Positions 37,316 to 49,247 of a stretch of 64,000 nucleotides of DNA are shown in pieces. The first letter of the stretch is position 1; each line of letters opens with the position of its first letter. This DNA is from Nageia nagi (lineage: Eukaryota; Pinophyta). Position numbers and translations under genes: made by a program. The notes below the pieces were generated by a model. It had not been told where the DNA came from. It searched no databases and saw only the letters and a program-made list of their open reading frames with translations. The DNA lies in assembly GCA_050084985.1 (NCBI GenBank), contig JBITNC010000001.1, forward strand, positions 78,740,001 to 78,804,000. Reading direction: 5' to 3'.

Positions 37316-39293
37316 TGATTCATAATCACCAGATGCTTATAGCATACTCAGATCCTCACTTACATATTCAAATAAAAATACATTCACCATTATGAGATCA
37401 TACAAATTGCATATAAATTTGAAAATTGCACAATGTAAATCACAAACTAGCAATCTCAAACACACAATAAGATCAACATAATTATTTACCTTGATTCACC
37501 CAATATGGGCTAATCCAGCATGGAATTGGAGCCTTCTCTTCTCATTATCTATGGACATTACAATATTACATGCATAGAGAAATACCATCAACACAATGGC
37601 AATACAATCTCCTACAATTATTGTAACCTCTTACAACAAGAAGAAATAATCTCAAAACTACAACAAAACTGGAATGACTCTTGGTCTTACTTCAAAGTAT
37701 TACAATTCTAAGATATAAACTCTCAAACTCCCATCCAAAAAACAAGGAGGGGTGGCATACTCATTAATAATCCTTGAATCTCCTCAAAAATGCCTTCTTA
37801 ACATCGATTATGAAAGTTGAAATAGTTTCTCTTCCCAACATGTCAACATCCCTTCAACTCCCACTACTAACTCACCAAATTACACACCACAGGCAGCCTA
37901 GATTCAGATTTTTGTATGTTACTAATGACCTAAAATTGAATTTTGATTAACTTAAAATGTTGATCTTTAGTCTATCTCCAAGCATAGATACCTTTGGAAT
38001 AAGTACTACTCCTAAAAAGATAACTAAACATGATCCAATTCAGATGGCACCTTTCTAATAGGGAAGCATTTGGTCCCACAAATGCATAGATGAGGATAAA
38101 ACTCCCCAACTTTAGACTTGTCCATCCACTTGGCTTTATTAGGCTTCTATCCTTTCAATCCAACCAACCATAGCTCTATCTCACCTCTCGTTATAGCATA
38201 AATCTTCTTTTGTAATATGGAATCGTCCTTGAGTTCATCCATAGTATTAGGATCTAAGTCATCAAGAGATGGCAAAATTGGATCCAAACTTGCTTCATCT
38301 TCAGTCAACATAGATGGCTCATACAATTTCAAATTCTCAACATTAACAATTGAATAGATGTTCATATATTCTGGTAGTTTCAATCTAAAAGCATTTTCAC
38401 TTACTCTCTCCACAATCTCAAATGGTCCATACCTTATAGGTTTCATCTTCTTGGCTGGTCCTTGCAACCTCTCCTTACTAAGTTGTAACCAAACATGGTC
38501 TCCCACATGAAACTTATAGTCAACTTTATGTTTGTCATGTCTTATCTTGTACTTGGCTTGGCTTGTCTCAAGTTGCTCTTGGACTTTCAAGTGAATTTGC
38601 CTATCCTTTTCAACAATTTTTTTAGCTTTCTTTCCCTCTTTCTCAAGTGAATCTTTATCCTTTTACTTCACAAACACAATCAAAATGTGAAGGTGGTAAA
38701 TAACCAAAACAAATCTTAAAAGGATTCTTATTAATGTAAGAATAAATTGCCCATATGCATGTTGGATATATTCAAGATGTTTATGCCAAGACTTAGGATG
38801 CTTTCCATAATAACCCCTTAAACGTTAAACTAGTGTCCTATTCACCACCTTAGTTTTTCCATCCATTTGAGGATGAAAGATAGCACTCCTTTTCAACCTT
38901 GTGTCCATTTTTTTCCATAAACATGTCCAAAACTTGCCCAAAAATCTACTATCTCTATTTGAAATAATGGAATTAGGCAATCCAAAATGAACCTAAACAT
39001 GAGAAAATAATAAATTTATAACATCTTATCCTATTATAGTATTTTTACATGGAATCAAAACACACATCATGCTAAATCTATCCATAATAACAAATAAATA
39101 GTCATGACCCTTCTTAGTCATAGGCAATCATCCCACAAAATCCATTGAGATACACTCCCATGGACATGAAGGTACTAGAAGTGGCTAATACAAACCTAAT
39201 TTCCTTTTACTTGGCTTGCTAGTGTAACATAAAGAACAACCCCTTATGTACTTGGCAACTTGATCTTACATCTTTAGCCAATATACATACCTT
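37316..39293 (-). repeat. Inverted copy of the 3' end of element B (LTR plus integrase end)
   Basis: Minus-strand homologue of about 43,240-45,228. It holds a full-length inverted LTR (about 37,316-37,840), the chromodomain-like tail and integrase C-terminus (38,590-38,147) and part of the integrase core up to 39,290. Homology stops at ...CATACCTT and the truncated 5' LTR starts at once with ...CTTATTAAAGAGCATGCC. Confidence 0.9.
38147..38590 (-). pseudogene. Integrase C-terminus and chromodomain-like tail (inverted copy)
   Basis: 147-codon open frame: DHVWLQLSKERLQGPAKKMK (integrase GPY/F module, with IRYGPFEIVERV) followed by DPNTMDELKDDSILQKK and GEIELWLVGLKG, which has the layout of a degenerate chromodomain. 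It matches 43,947-44,393 on the plus strand at roughly four residues in five and is the better preserved of the two copies. Confidence 0.85.
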
Positions 39294-39752
39294 TGTCTTA
39301 TTAAAGAGCATGCCACCCTTCCTTGTTTATTGGATGGGAGTTTGAGAGTTTGGGTTTTAGAATTGTAATAGTTTGAAGGAAGACCAAGAGTCATTCCAAA
39401 ATTGTTGTAGTTTTGATATTATTTCTGCTTGCTATAGGAGGTTGCAGTAATTGTAAGAGATTGTATTTCCATTGCATTGATGGTATTTCCCTATGCATAT
39501 AATATTGTAATGTCCATAGACAATGAGAAGAGAAGGCTCCAATTTCATGCTAGATTATCCCACGTTAGGTGAAACAGGGTAAATCATTATGTTGATCTTG
39601 TTATGTGTTTGAGATTGGTAGTTTGTGATTTATATTATGCAATTTTAAAATTTATATACAATTTGTATGATCTCATAATGGTGAATGTATTTTTATTTCA
39701 ATATGTAAGTGAGGATCCGAGTATGCTATAAGCATCTAGTGATTACTTATCA
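39294..39752 (+). repeat. 5' LTR of element B, truncated at its start
   Basis: Aligns with the 3' LTR from about 44,770 to 45,228; the first 60-70 bases (U3 start) are missing and replaced by the inverted segment. Ends ACTTATCA, followed by the primer-binding site. Confidence 0.88.
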
Positions 39753-39754
39753 TG

Positions 39755-39766
39755 TGGTATCAGAGC
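39755..39766 (+). other. Primer-binding site of element B
   Basis: TGGTATCAGAGC, an exact complement of the plant initiator methionine tRNA 3' end, two bases after the LTR end. Confidence 0.9.
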
Positions 39767-39829
39767 TTGTGCTATCAAAATTTGGGGCTAGAATTTTGGG
39801 AATGACACATAGCTAGCAACATGAAATTT

Positions 39830-40990
39830 GATGTGTGGGAGGAGATCTAAAAGGCCTAAGTTGATTCCAAAGGATCTTGAGATTGGTCGACGGGGTAGAG
39901 AAAGAGAAATGGACAATGCAAAGGAGCAACAATCACCTATACATACCATGATGGATGCCAATTTTGAAAAAAGATTTTTAGCAATGGAGAATCATTTGGC
40001 TCAGTTGGATGAGTTGTTGGCTGTTGAAGCAAATACAAATATCAATTAGAGATATTGTGATGTAGTTGGGATACCTAATTCATCATCTTCATCAAATAGA
40101 GTTCCATTTAAGGTCAAGGCCAAAGTGGACATTCCTACTTTTGGAGGAGAGCTTGATGTAGAAAAGGTGAACAATTAGTTGAAACAATTAGAGGTTTATT
40201 TCTAAATTCATGGTGTTGTAAATGATGTTGTTAAAATCTCTTTTTTTCTAGATTAAAGATGAGTGGACATGCTTTAGTTTGGTGGGAAAGCTATGTAGAA
40301 ACTCTTAATCATGATCACTTATTTGAAATATATTCTTGGAATATTTAAGGAGTTGTTAAGAGATCAATTATATCCACTAGGACATCATAATAAACAATTG
40401 ATGAAATGGTAATTTTTTAGACAACAAAGAGGGAAAAATGTTCTAGAATACCTAAGAAATTTAGTAAATAAGCTACTTTACTTAGGGTTTCACTAAAAGA
40501 TCCTTGAACTTTAATGAAGTACATTGGAGGTTTACATAGTTATTTGCAAAAGACTATCATGTTGTTTAATCCTACTAATCTTGATCAAAAGACTATCATG
40601 TTGTTTAATCCTACTAATCTTGATCAAGTGTGTGTGCAAGTACAATACTTAGAGGAGGATGGTAAAGTAATGAGATAATATGATGAATCCAAGAAGGCTT
40701 CTAATTCAAGGCGAAGAAAAGAGAAAGGTAAATATCAAGATAAAAGAAAAGGTAAGCAAGAAACTAAGACCACTAAAATTTCAAAGAAAGAAGGTGATGG
40801 TAGGCATTGTAGTCATTGTGATAAATATGGTCATATTCATGATAAATGTTAGAAATTACAATCAAAATTACATTCATATAAGCATAATAATATGGAAAAA
40901 ATTAATTCTATGGTTCTTATATATGGTGATATTAGGAGAAGTTTAGATGTTGATGAGAAAATAAATCGTTTAGCCATTAAAAAGGTTGAA
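39830..40990 (+). pseudogene. Element B gag with intact zinc knuckle, broken frames
   Basis: An opening segment (39,828-40,049) with DANFEKRFLAMENHLAQLDE precedes VKAKVDIPTFGGELDVEKVN, the usual gypsy gag entry. The capsid region follows with several stops. The CCHC knuckle HCSHCDKYGHIHDKC at 40,808-40,849 keeps C-x2-C-x4-H-x4-C. An exact 39-bp tandem duplication sits at 40,548-40,625. Confidence 0.8.
40548..40625 (+). repeat. Perfect 39-bp tandem duplication in element B gag
   Basis: AAAAGACTATCATGTTGTTT-AATCCTACTAATCTTGATC occurs twice with no mismatch. 39 bp is 13 codons, so the gag frame is kept (KTIMLFNPTNLDQ twice). Confidence 0.95.
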
Positions 40991-41029
40991 GAACCTCAAG
41001 ACATTGAAGAATAAAGGATTCAACTATTC

Positions 41030-42870
41030 CACCTCAAAATACAAATTAAAAAAACCAAACTAGATTGCATTATTGATCTAGGTTCTCAATCAAATTTGAT
41101 CTCAAAGACTATGGTAAGTAATTTAGGATTGGAAACTTTCAACCATCCAAATCCATATCCTTTGGGTTGGGTGCATCACAATGCTAGTTTGAAAGTCACT
41201 AAATAATGTAAGTTGAAATTTACTATTTGTGTAAAGTACATTGATGAAGTTATGGTTGATGTTGTTCCTTTAGACATTTGTGATGCTATTATTGGTAACC
41301 CTTACATGTGGGATAAAGATATCATTTATTATAGAAGATTGAATAAATTACAATTGGTGAAAGATGGAAAGGTGTTTTTAGCTAGTAAACATAAAAATAG
41401 AAAAAAGCTACCTTTTGGTCACTGTTGGTTAGGTAAAACATCTTGTAAATGCTTCTAAAAAGTTTTTTCTAATCATGGTGAAAATAGGAGCCTTAAGTGA
41501 GGTGAATCTCATACTATCAATGGTGTGTAATATTGATTTCAGGTGGCCAATGACATGCAAAAGAGAGGAACATATGTAGGATTTTGTTTGGAAGATTACT
41601 AACTTATTTGCAGAGCCATAGGTATTACCTCCTATGTGGGATATACCTTATGCTATTCAGTTGTTACCTAATGCCACATTGCCTAACATAACTTTGTATC
41701 GGTAATCAATTTTGGAGCAAGGGGAGGTAAAGAGGTAGATTTATGAATTGGTTGATCAAGGTGTGATAAGATGAAGTACATATCCATGTGGATCACCTAT
41801 TGTATTTGTTCCTAATAATGATCAAACTTGGAGAATGTGTATTGACTATAAAGCACTAAATAAAATCACCGTAAAAAATCATTATCCTTTTCCTTAGATA
41901 GATGATCATTTGGATCAATTGCAAGGGGCAAGATTCTTCACAAAAGTGGACTTGAGGAGTGGATATCACCATGTTAGAATCAAGGATGAGGACATTTGAA
42001 ATAATGCTTTCAAGACAAGATAAGGTCTATTTGCCATTTGGTTTGTACAATGCACCGACTAGATTTATGATGGTAATGAATGATGTTATTTGTTCATTTA
42101 TTAATTCTTTTATTGTTTTATACTTGGATGATATTCTTATTTATAGTTCTACCTTAGACAAGTGTTGAAAACTTTTCATAGGGATAAGTTGTTATTGAAA
42201 CATTCAAAATGTGAGTTTGGCAAAGAGTTTTTGCTGTATTTGGGCCATGTTATTGGTCATGGACAACTTAAGATAGATCCTAGTAAAGTAAGTGCTATAG
42301 TAGATTGGCCAAGGACATTGAATGTAACTAAAGTAAGGAGTTTCTAAGGTGTTGTCCAATATTTGAGAAAGTTTATTGTTGATTTTTCTCATATTCCTTC
42401 ACCTTTACATGATGTAACCGTAACGGTAAGAGGCAAGTTTTCCAATGGGGGAAACAACAACAAACATCTTTTGATATTATTAGTGCACCTATGCTAGCAC
42501 TTTCTAATTTGCAAAACCCAATTAAAGTGGAGACTGATGCAAGTGACTATGCCATGGGAGCTATTTTGTTACAAGAAGGTAAACTAATTTGCTATCATTC
42601 TAAAAGGTTTAGTGGGGATCTTTTGAATTATCCTACTTATGATAAGGAAATGTATGATTGGTTCAAGCTATTTTTGGTTCAAGCTATTAAAAAGTGAAAC
42701 ATTACTTAATGGGAAAATAAATAATCATTCATATTGATCATCAACCATTAAAGTATTTACAAAATCAATTAAAATTGTAACAAACTAGACACTATAGATG
42801 GATGAGTTTTCTACAACAATTTTATATAGTGATCAAGTATAAGAAAGGAACATAGAATAAGGTTATTGAC
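41030..42870 (+). pseudogene. Element B protease, reverse transcriptase and RNase H, broken
   Basis: Protease: CIIDLGSQSNLIS at about 41,064-41,100 (DLG for the usual D-S/T-G), then PYPLGWVHHNASLKV and [65 protein letters not shown] (first catalytic Asp kept) and YLDD intact at 42,121-42,132. RNase H: VETDASDYAMGAILLQEGKL at about 42,530. At least a dozen stops or frameshifts. Confidence 0.88.
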
Positions 42871-43059
42871 ATGCTTTCTAGGCCACCTATAACTATAGAT
42901 TCCACATTATCAATGATGTGTAGTACTAATTTTGGGCTATTAACAACATGCAAATAGGGTCCAGTAAGTTCCCTCTTAGTGCTAAAATTTTTTCCTTTTC
43001 TATTTGAGTCATTTTTAGAGGCATATGTGTAGGATACAAAATTTGAAGAAGTGTATGAG

Positions 43060-44493
43060 TAGTTGTATTTATCTAGGTCCAAGTATGAGGGTTTGGATGA
43101 ATTTATTTTGCAAAAAAGACTTCTTTATCATTTTAATGCATTATGTGTACCTATAAGTGAAAGGATTGGACTGATTAGAGAAGCATATGCTTCAAAGATT
43201 GCAAGACATTTTGAGGTTGGAAAGACATTGTACAATTTGCTAAGGTATGTGTATTGGCCAAAGATGCAAGATCAAGTTTCAAGTACATAAGGGGTGTGTT
43301 CTTTGTGTTGCACTAGCAAACCAAGTAATAGGAAATTGGGTTTGTATTAGGCACTTCCAGTACATTTATGTCCATGGGAGTGTATCTCACTAGATTTTGT
43401 GGAAGGATTACCTATGACTAAGAAGGGTCATGACTATTTTTTTTGTTGTTGTGGATAAATTTAGCAAGATGTTTTTTTGATTCCATGTAAAAGGACTATA
43501 ACAAGACAAGATGCTACAAATTTATTCCTTTCTCATGTTTGAGTTCATTTTGGATTGCCTATTTACATTATTTCAAATAGAGATAGTAGAATTTTGGCCA
43601 AGTTTTGGACATGTTTATGGGAAAATATGGACACAAGGTATAAGAGGAGTACTACCTTTCATCCTCAAATAGATGAAAAAACTAAGGTGGTGAATATGAA
43701 AGTAGTTCAACTATTGAGGGGTTATTGTGGCAAGCATCCTAAGTCTTGGGATAAACATCTTTAATATATCAAATATTCATAAAATAGGGTAATTCATTCT
43801 TCCATTAATAAGATTTATTTTGAGACTTGTTTTGGTTATTTACCACCTTCACCTTTTGATTATGTGTTTGGGAAGCAAAAAGATGAAGCAGATTCACTTG
43901 AGAAAGAGGAAAAGCAAGCTAAAAAAATTGTTGAAAAGATTATGCAAATTCATTTGAAAGTCCAAGAGCAACTTGAGATAAGCCAAGCCAAGTACAATAT
44001 GAGATATGATAAACATATATTTGACCATAAGTTTCATGTGGAAGACCATGTTTGGTTGCATCTTAGTAAGGAGAGGTTATAAGGACCAACCAAAAAGTTA
44101 AAACCTATAAGGTATGGACCATTTGAGATTGTGGAGCAAGTAAGTGAGAATGCTTTTAGATTGAACCTATCAAAATATATGAACATCTATTTAGTTGTGA
44201 ATGTTGAGCATTTGAAATTGTATGAGCCATCTATGTTGATTGAAGATGAAGTAGGTTCATATCAGATTTTGCTATCTCTTAATGAATTAGCTCCTAATAC
44301 TATGGATGAACTCAAGGAGGATTCCATATTGCAAAAGAAGATTCATGATACAAGAATAGGTGAGATAGAGCTATGGTTGGTTGGATTGAAAGGAAAGAAA
44401 CCTAACAAAACCAAGTGGATGGATAGGTCTAGAATTGGGAAGTTGTATCCTCATTTATGCATTCATGGTACCAAATGCTTCCCTTTTGGGTAG
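43060..44493 (+). pseudogene. Element B integrase and chromodomain-like tail, broken
   Basis: Zinc-binding region (IARHFEVGKTLYNLLRYVYW then CSLCCTSKPSN), core (ECISLDFVEGLPMTKKG; ISNRDSRILAKFW), and HPQIDEKTKVV at about 43,660-43,692 where the third catalytic residue, normally Glu, is Lys (AAG 43,684-43,686). C-terminal GPY/F module at 44,110-44,160 and a chromodomain-like tail to 44,493. Confidence 0.85.
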
Positions 44494-44703
44494 GTGTGAT
44501 CCAAATTAGATAATGTGAGGTTATCTTTTCAAGAGTAGTACTTTGTACAAAGGTATCTATGCTTAGAGATAGATCAAAGATCAAAATCTGGAGTTGATAG
44601 ATATTTAGTTTTAATCCATCAATGATGTGCAAAAATCTAAATCTAGACCACCAATGACATGCAATTTGATGAGTCAATAGTGGGAGTTGAAGGGACGTTG
44701 ACA

Positions 44704-45228
44704 TGTTGGGCAAAGGAACTATTTTAGATTCTATAATCGATATTAAGAAGGCATTTCTAAGGTAATTCAAGGCTTATTAAAGAGCATGCCATTCCTCCTT
44801 ATTTCTTGGATGGAAGTTTGAGAGCTTGGATTTTAGAATTGTAATAGTTTGAAGGAATACCAAGTGTCATTCTAGAATTGTTGTAGTTCTATGATTATTT
44901 TTTCTTATTGTAGGAGGTTGCAATAATTGTAGGAGATTGTATTACCATTGTGTTGATGGTATTTCTCTATGCATGTAATATTGTAATGTCTATAGATAAT
45001 GAGAAGAAAAAGCTCCAATTCCATGCTAGATTAGCCCACATTGGGTGAACTAGGGTAAATCTTTATGTTGATCTTGTTGTGTGTTTGAGATTGATAGTTT
45101 GTGATTTACATTATGTAATTTTCAAATTTATATGCAATTTGTATGATCTCATAATGGTGAATGTATTTTCATTCAAATATGTAAGTGAGGATCTGAGTAT
45201 GCTATAAGCATCTAGTGATTATGGATCA
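44704..45228 (+). repeat. 3' LTR of element B (about 525 bp)
   Basis: Homologous to the inverted LTR (37,316-37,840) and to 39,294-39,752. The end at 45,228 (GGATCA) is firm because element C resumes next. The start is less certain: I place it at TGTTGGGC, giving 525 bp in both full copies. Confidence 0.7.
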
Positions 45229-45467
45229 TTTACTTAATCCACATAGCTAGCAATGTGGTATCTTTAGGCTATTTGTAATGTGTATATGTATGAATACCAT
45301 AAGATGATTAATGAATGGTTTCTATTATTTCATGTTTATGTGACTATGATAAAGGGAAATTATTTATCATTATTTGATTGATGCCATATTTCTCATATAT
45401 GCTTCAATAATTAATTATAGATAAATATTACATAGATTTATTATTTATGCTTTATTTTGGGGCTACA
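45229..45467 (+). repeat. 5' LTR of element C, second part
   Basis: Resumes with TTTACTTAATCCACATAGC, aligning with 58,323-58,559 of the 3' LTR (TTTACTTAATCCATGCAGC). Ends GGGGCTACA, an inverted match to the TGTAG start. Confidence 0.88.
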
Positions 45468-45599
45468 TTTTGGTGAACCTATCTGTTCAATTTATCTTGC
45501 CCTCCCAATGAGATCTTGTAAGAATTCTATAACAGATATACACTATTAGTAATATTTTTAGCTATTTTGGGCCATAAATGATGTAAAAATAGAACAATT

Positions 45600-46681
45600 T
45601 ATGAAGTTCTTAGAAGAATAGAAAATATTGAAAAGAAAATGAAGTTATTCAATAGTTCAGGTAGCTCATCGACAACATCATATCTTATCATAGCTACATG
45701 ACTTACCAATCTTAAGAATACCAAGAGACCACAACAAAGTGAAGAGGAATATGATGGTGTATTCATTACACATTTATCTGAGGAGATCCATTATTTTTCC
45801 CTACCATGCAACAATAAGGCCCCCAAGTTCGAGATGTTAGTGGCTAACAAGATTAAAAACATCATCTTATCAACTTTTAGGAGGAGTGCTTGTTGAAATT
45901 AGGGTCAAAGGAGAGGTTGATGGAAACGTTCTTCCCAAGGAATCTGAAAGGTGATGCTAGTAAGTGGTTTTATAATTTGCTTAAAGATTCAATTGATTCT
46001 TTCAAATCATTGGTCAAATTATTCATGTGATAATATAAACACAAAATTAAAGAGTAAAGTACCATTATAGAGTTATGCATAATGAGACAAGGGGGTAATG
46101 AAACCCTAAAAAAGTACATTCCATAGTTTAAAAAGGTATGGCAATCCATTAGAATAAAATTAGATGAAAGTTAAATTTATGCTATATTTAGAGATTCTAT
46201 CTTGCTAATTATCAATTTGCATGCTCCTAGTATTAAGAATGTGGGATTTGGAGTACTGATACAAGAATTATTGCAAAAAGAAAAAAATTGACTTGAGTTA
46301 GGGGATCTCAAGTATGCACCTAATCCTTTCCATAAAGAGAATAGGAGGAGATATGCTAAAAAGGAAGAAAAAACAATACATATGGTTGATAGACCTACTT
46401 CTCCACCAAAATTGCAAAGATCTACCACTATAAATGATATTAGGTACACTTTTTCAATCCAAACAAGATTTATTATGATGGATATAATTAAAAGGGGATT
46501 ATTACAACCATTAGAAAAATCAACACAAGATGGTAATATTCCTATGGAAAAATTGGATGCTTATTGCACATTTCATCAAAGGCAAGGTCATGCTATAAAT
46601 GTTTGTAAAGCATTAGAGGTGGCTATATTGGATCTTATTGTTGAAGGAAAGTATCAATTTGATCAAATAGAGGCTACTTAA
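45600..46681 (+). pseudogene. Element C gag, broken
   Basis: A readable segment near 45,910-46,020 gives ERLMETFFPRNLKGDASKWF, a typical Tat gag core. 46,382-46,681 holds the gag C-terminal zinc-binding stretch DAYCTFHQRQGHAINVCKAL. Confidence 0.75.
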
Positions 46682-46705
46682 GGAAATACAATTAATACAG
46701 TCTCA

Positions 46706-47395
46706 ATGGACAAAGAGGTTTATGGTGGGTTAAGAAGAGGGTGTTCAAGGCATGATCCTCATTCAATCACTATAGAGCAAGTAAGTATCCCACTTGATCC
46801 AAATACATATAGCATTATTGAGCAATTAAAATCTATTCCTACAAAGATTAGTTTATATGATCTTATATCCACATCTGAAACATATAAAGAGATCTTATAT
46901 GCTTTATTAAAAAAGGAGGTAGTTTCTACAAATATGTCTATTGCTATGTTTTTTATAAAGCTTAGAGCTATCAAGGAATGTGATGCTATCTCTTTTTACA
47001 AATATGAAAAGCTTATCAAAGAGTTGCTTGATGAATGTTTAGCTTTATATATTACACTAATGATTGATGTATGGAAAATTAAAGGAATATTGGTAGATAA
47101 TGGATCAACTATTAATGTATGTTCCCATAATTTTTTGATTCAACTCAAAGAAAAAGTTGTAGAAATTCTTCCTCTAGAAGAAGATACATTCAGGATTAGG
47201 GAATATGATAGCTCATCTAAAAAACCAGTTGGAATAACCACAATTATGGTAACTATAGGAGTAAGAAAAATTATGGCTAAGTTTCAGGCTATTGATTCCA
47301 AATTATCTTATAATTTATTATTGGAAAGGCCTTGGCTTCATGACATGGATGCAATCCCATCTACTGTACATAAAAGATTAAAATTTGAATTTTAG
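46706..47395 (+). pseudogene. Element C aspartic protease region (229-codon frame)
   Basis: A long surviving frame. The active site ILVDNGSTINV has the Tat-type DNG at 47,096-47,104; the flap region KKPVGITTIMVTIGVR and the C-terminal LLLERPWLHDMDAIPSTVHK agree with Tat proteases (usual LLGRPWIH). The first 130 residues are the gag-protease linker. The start codon is only the first ATG after a stop; the natural protein is a polyprotein. Confidence 0.82.
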
Positions 47396-48389
47396 GGTGA
47401 GGTCCATATGGTGCTCAGTGATCCAGAGTCATATGCTTTTTGTAATGTAATAGATTTTGAGGAATTTACAATGACTTTCCCAAGATTAAAGATTAAGCCC
47501 ATGGAACAAAAAGCACTAGGGGAAAATGCAGAAAATAAACTCAGATTATGGAAATAGGAATGGGTACATATAGAATTAAGAATGTGGATCTATTTGCATT
47601 CATTAAAGATTTGGGACAACCCAAAATTCTATCTATGGAGGGCCTCCAATGATGTGCTATCCTATTAGAAGGCCGTAAGTGACATGGAAATAGTGGAGAT
47701 AGGGACAAATCTTGCTCTATCATGAATGTATTGCCTAGTCTTGATAAATTAATGGAAAAATGAATGACTATTAAAATAGGTAAACTCTTTCCATCTCCAT
47801 TTGTTCATAAATATATGATTGAAAATTGCAATTACAAAGGGAGAGGATTAGGAAAGTTTGAGCAAGGTATGCCTTCATTTCTTGATAATTTAAAAGTATG
47901 GATGACTAAAAATGGATTGGATAGTGAAAATAATACCAAATAAGCATTGGGACCTATTGCATTTGTGAATGAATGTAATTTGGTTCAATTATCTAATGAT
48001 ATTGATAGAGATATGTGGATTGATGATACTATACCTCCAAAATTTGATTTCTTCATTAATAATGATAATATTTTAGAATACTTAGGGGTACATACAAAGT
48101 TGCCTAAGTCTAATGAAAAGAGGCATGTTAGTTATGTTCTCCATGAGTATGCATATTTTGGCCAAGAGGTGAATTTCAATTAAGTGTTTTAGGTTCTACT
48201 AGAGAATAATATTACAGATGATATACAAGGATTAGAGGAATTGCCTTCTCTATTACAAAACAAAGATGATCTTACCTTTCCAGCTAAAGAATTGTTGAAT
48301 GTCAATATTGGTACTATTGATGAGCAAAGATTGGTTCAAACTGGAGCATCCCTACCTCCACCATAATAGGAAAGGTACAAAAATAAATT

Positions 48390-49247
48390 CATTGAACATC
48401 ACAAAATTTTTTCTTTATCTTATGATGATATGCCTAGTTTAGATCCTTCATTTGTTATGAACAATTTACCACTTAAAGAGGGGGCTAAGCCAATTAGGTA
48501 AAAGCTAAGAAAAATGCATCCTTCAAAAGCTTTGTTAGTCAAGAAAGAAATAGAGAAGTATTTGAATGCTGCACTTATTAGACCAATTGATTATTATGAT
48601 TGGATATCTAATATTGTTCCTATCACAAAGCCTACTGGGGAAATAAGAGTCTGAACTAACTTTTGATATATTAATAATGCTTGTCCTAAAGATGATTTCC
48701 CATTGCCCAATATTGATGGGATTGTGGATAACATAGCTAGTCATGATACATTATCTTTTATGGATGGTTTTTCTAGTTATAATCAAATATTAATCAATTT
48801 AGCTAACCAATATAAGATTGTGTTTACCACTCCATAGCAAAATTTGTATTGGAAGGTTATACCTTTTGGATTGAAAAATGCAAGTGCCAATTACCAAAGG
48901 GTCATGGTTTCAATGTTTCATGAGCACATTCATAAATTAGTTGATGTATATGTTGATGGCATCTTGATGAAATAAAAACAAGGCCAAGACCATTTAGAAA
49001 TACTTGAGGAGGTCTTCCAAATTTTGAAAAGGTACAAAATTAGAATTAAACCTTAAAAATATGCTTTTGGTGTTACTTCTGGAAAGTTACTTAGTTTCAT
49101 GGTATCTAAAAGAGGAATTGAAGTAGATCCTAAAAAAGTGAAAGCCATCATTAGCATGCCTCCCCTAAAGAATCTAAAGAAATTGAGGAGTCTCCAAGGA
49201 AAGATTAATTTGGTAATAAGCTTCATTTCCCAACTTGGGGATAAGTG
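48390..49247 (+). pseudogene. Element C reverse transcriptase, cut by the F insertion
   Basis: KEGAKPIR and KLRKMHPSKALLVKKEIEKY open the domain; ITKPTGEIRV, DDFPLPNIDGIVDNIA, FMDGFSSYNQI (first catalytic Asp kept) follow, then YVDG at 48,949-48,960 where YVDD is expected, so the active site is lost. Stops at several points. The frame ends SFISQLGDK and continues beyond F at 54,381. Confidence 0.85.
49243..49247. repeat. Target-site duplication AAGTG, left side of copia F
   Basis: AAGTG here and at 54,381-54,385 bracket element F exactly; removing F with one copy restores continuity of the element C reading frame. Confidence 0.95.

Larger units (their letters stand above)
37316..45228 (+). 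mobile_element. Chromovirus-like gypsy element 'B' with inverted 3'-end duplication
   Basis: A regular plus-strand element (truncated 5' LTR 39,294-39,752, gag, protease, RT, RNase H, integrase, chromodomain-like tail, 3' LTR ending at 45,228) is preceded by 37,316-39,293, an inverted copy of its own last 2 kb. Both outer ends are therefore the U5 end of the LTR (left TGATTCATAATCACC, right GGTGATTATG-type reading ATTATGGATCA). Flanks are TTTAT and TTTAC, a 4-of-5 target duplication inside the 5' LTR of element C. All three LTR copies differ from each other by about the same amount, which fits one insertion event. Coding parts are riddled with stops. Confidence 0.85.

Noticed and set aside
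37316-39293. Independent minus-strand gypsy element later hit by element B
   Set aside because: Element C resumes directly after the U5 end of B at 45,228 with a matching target duplication, and no other half of a separate element is found; a single aberrant insertion explains more.
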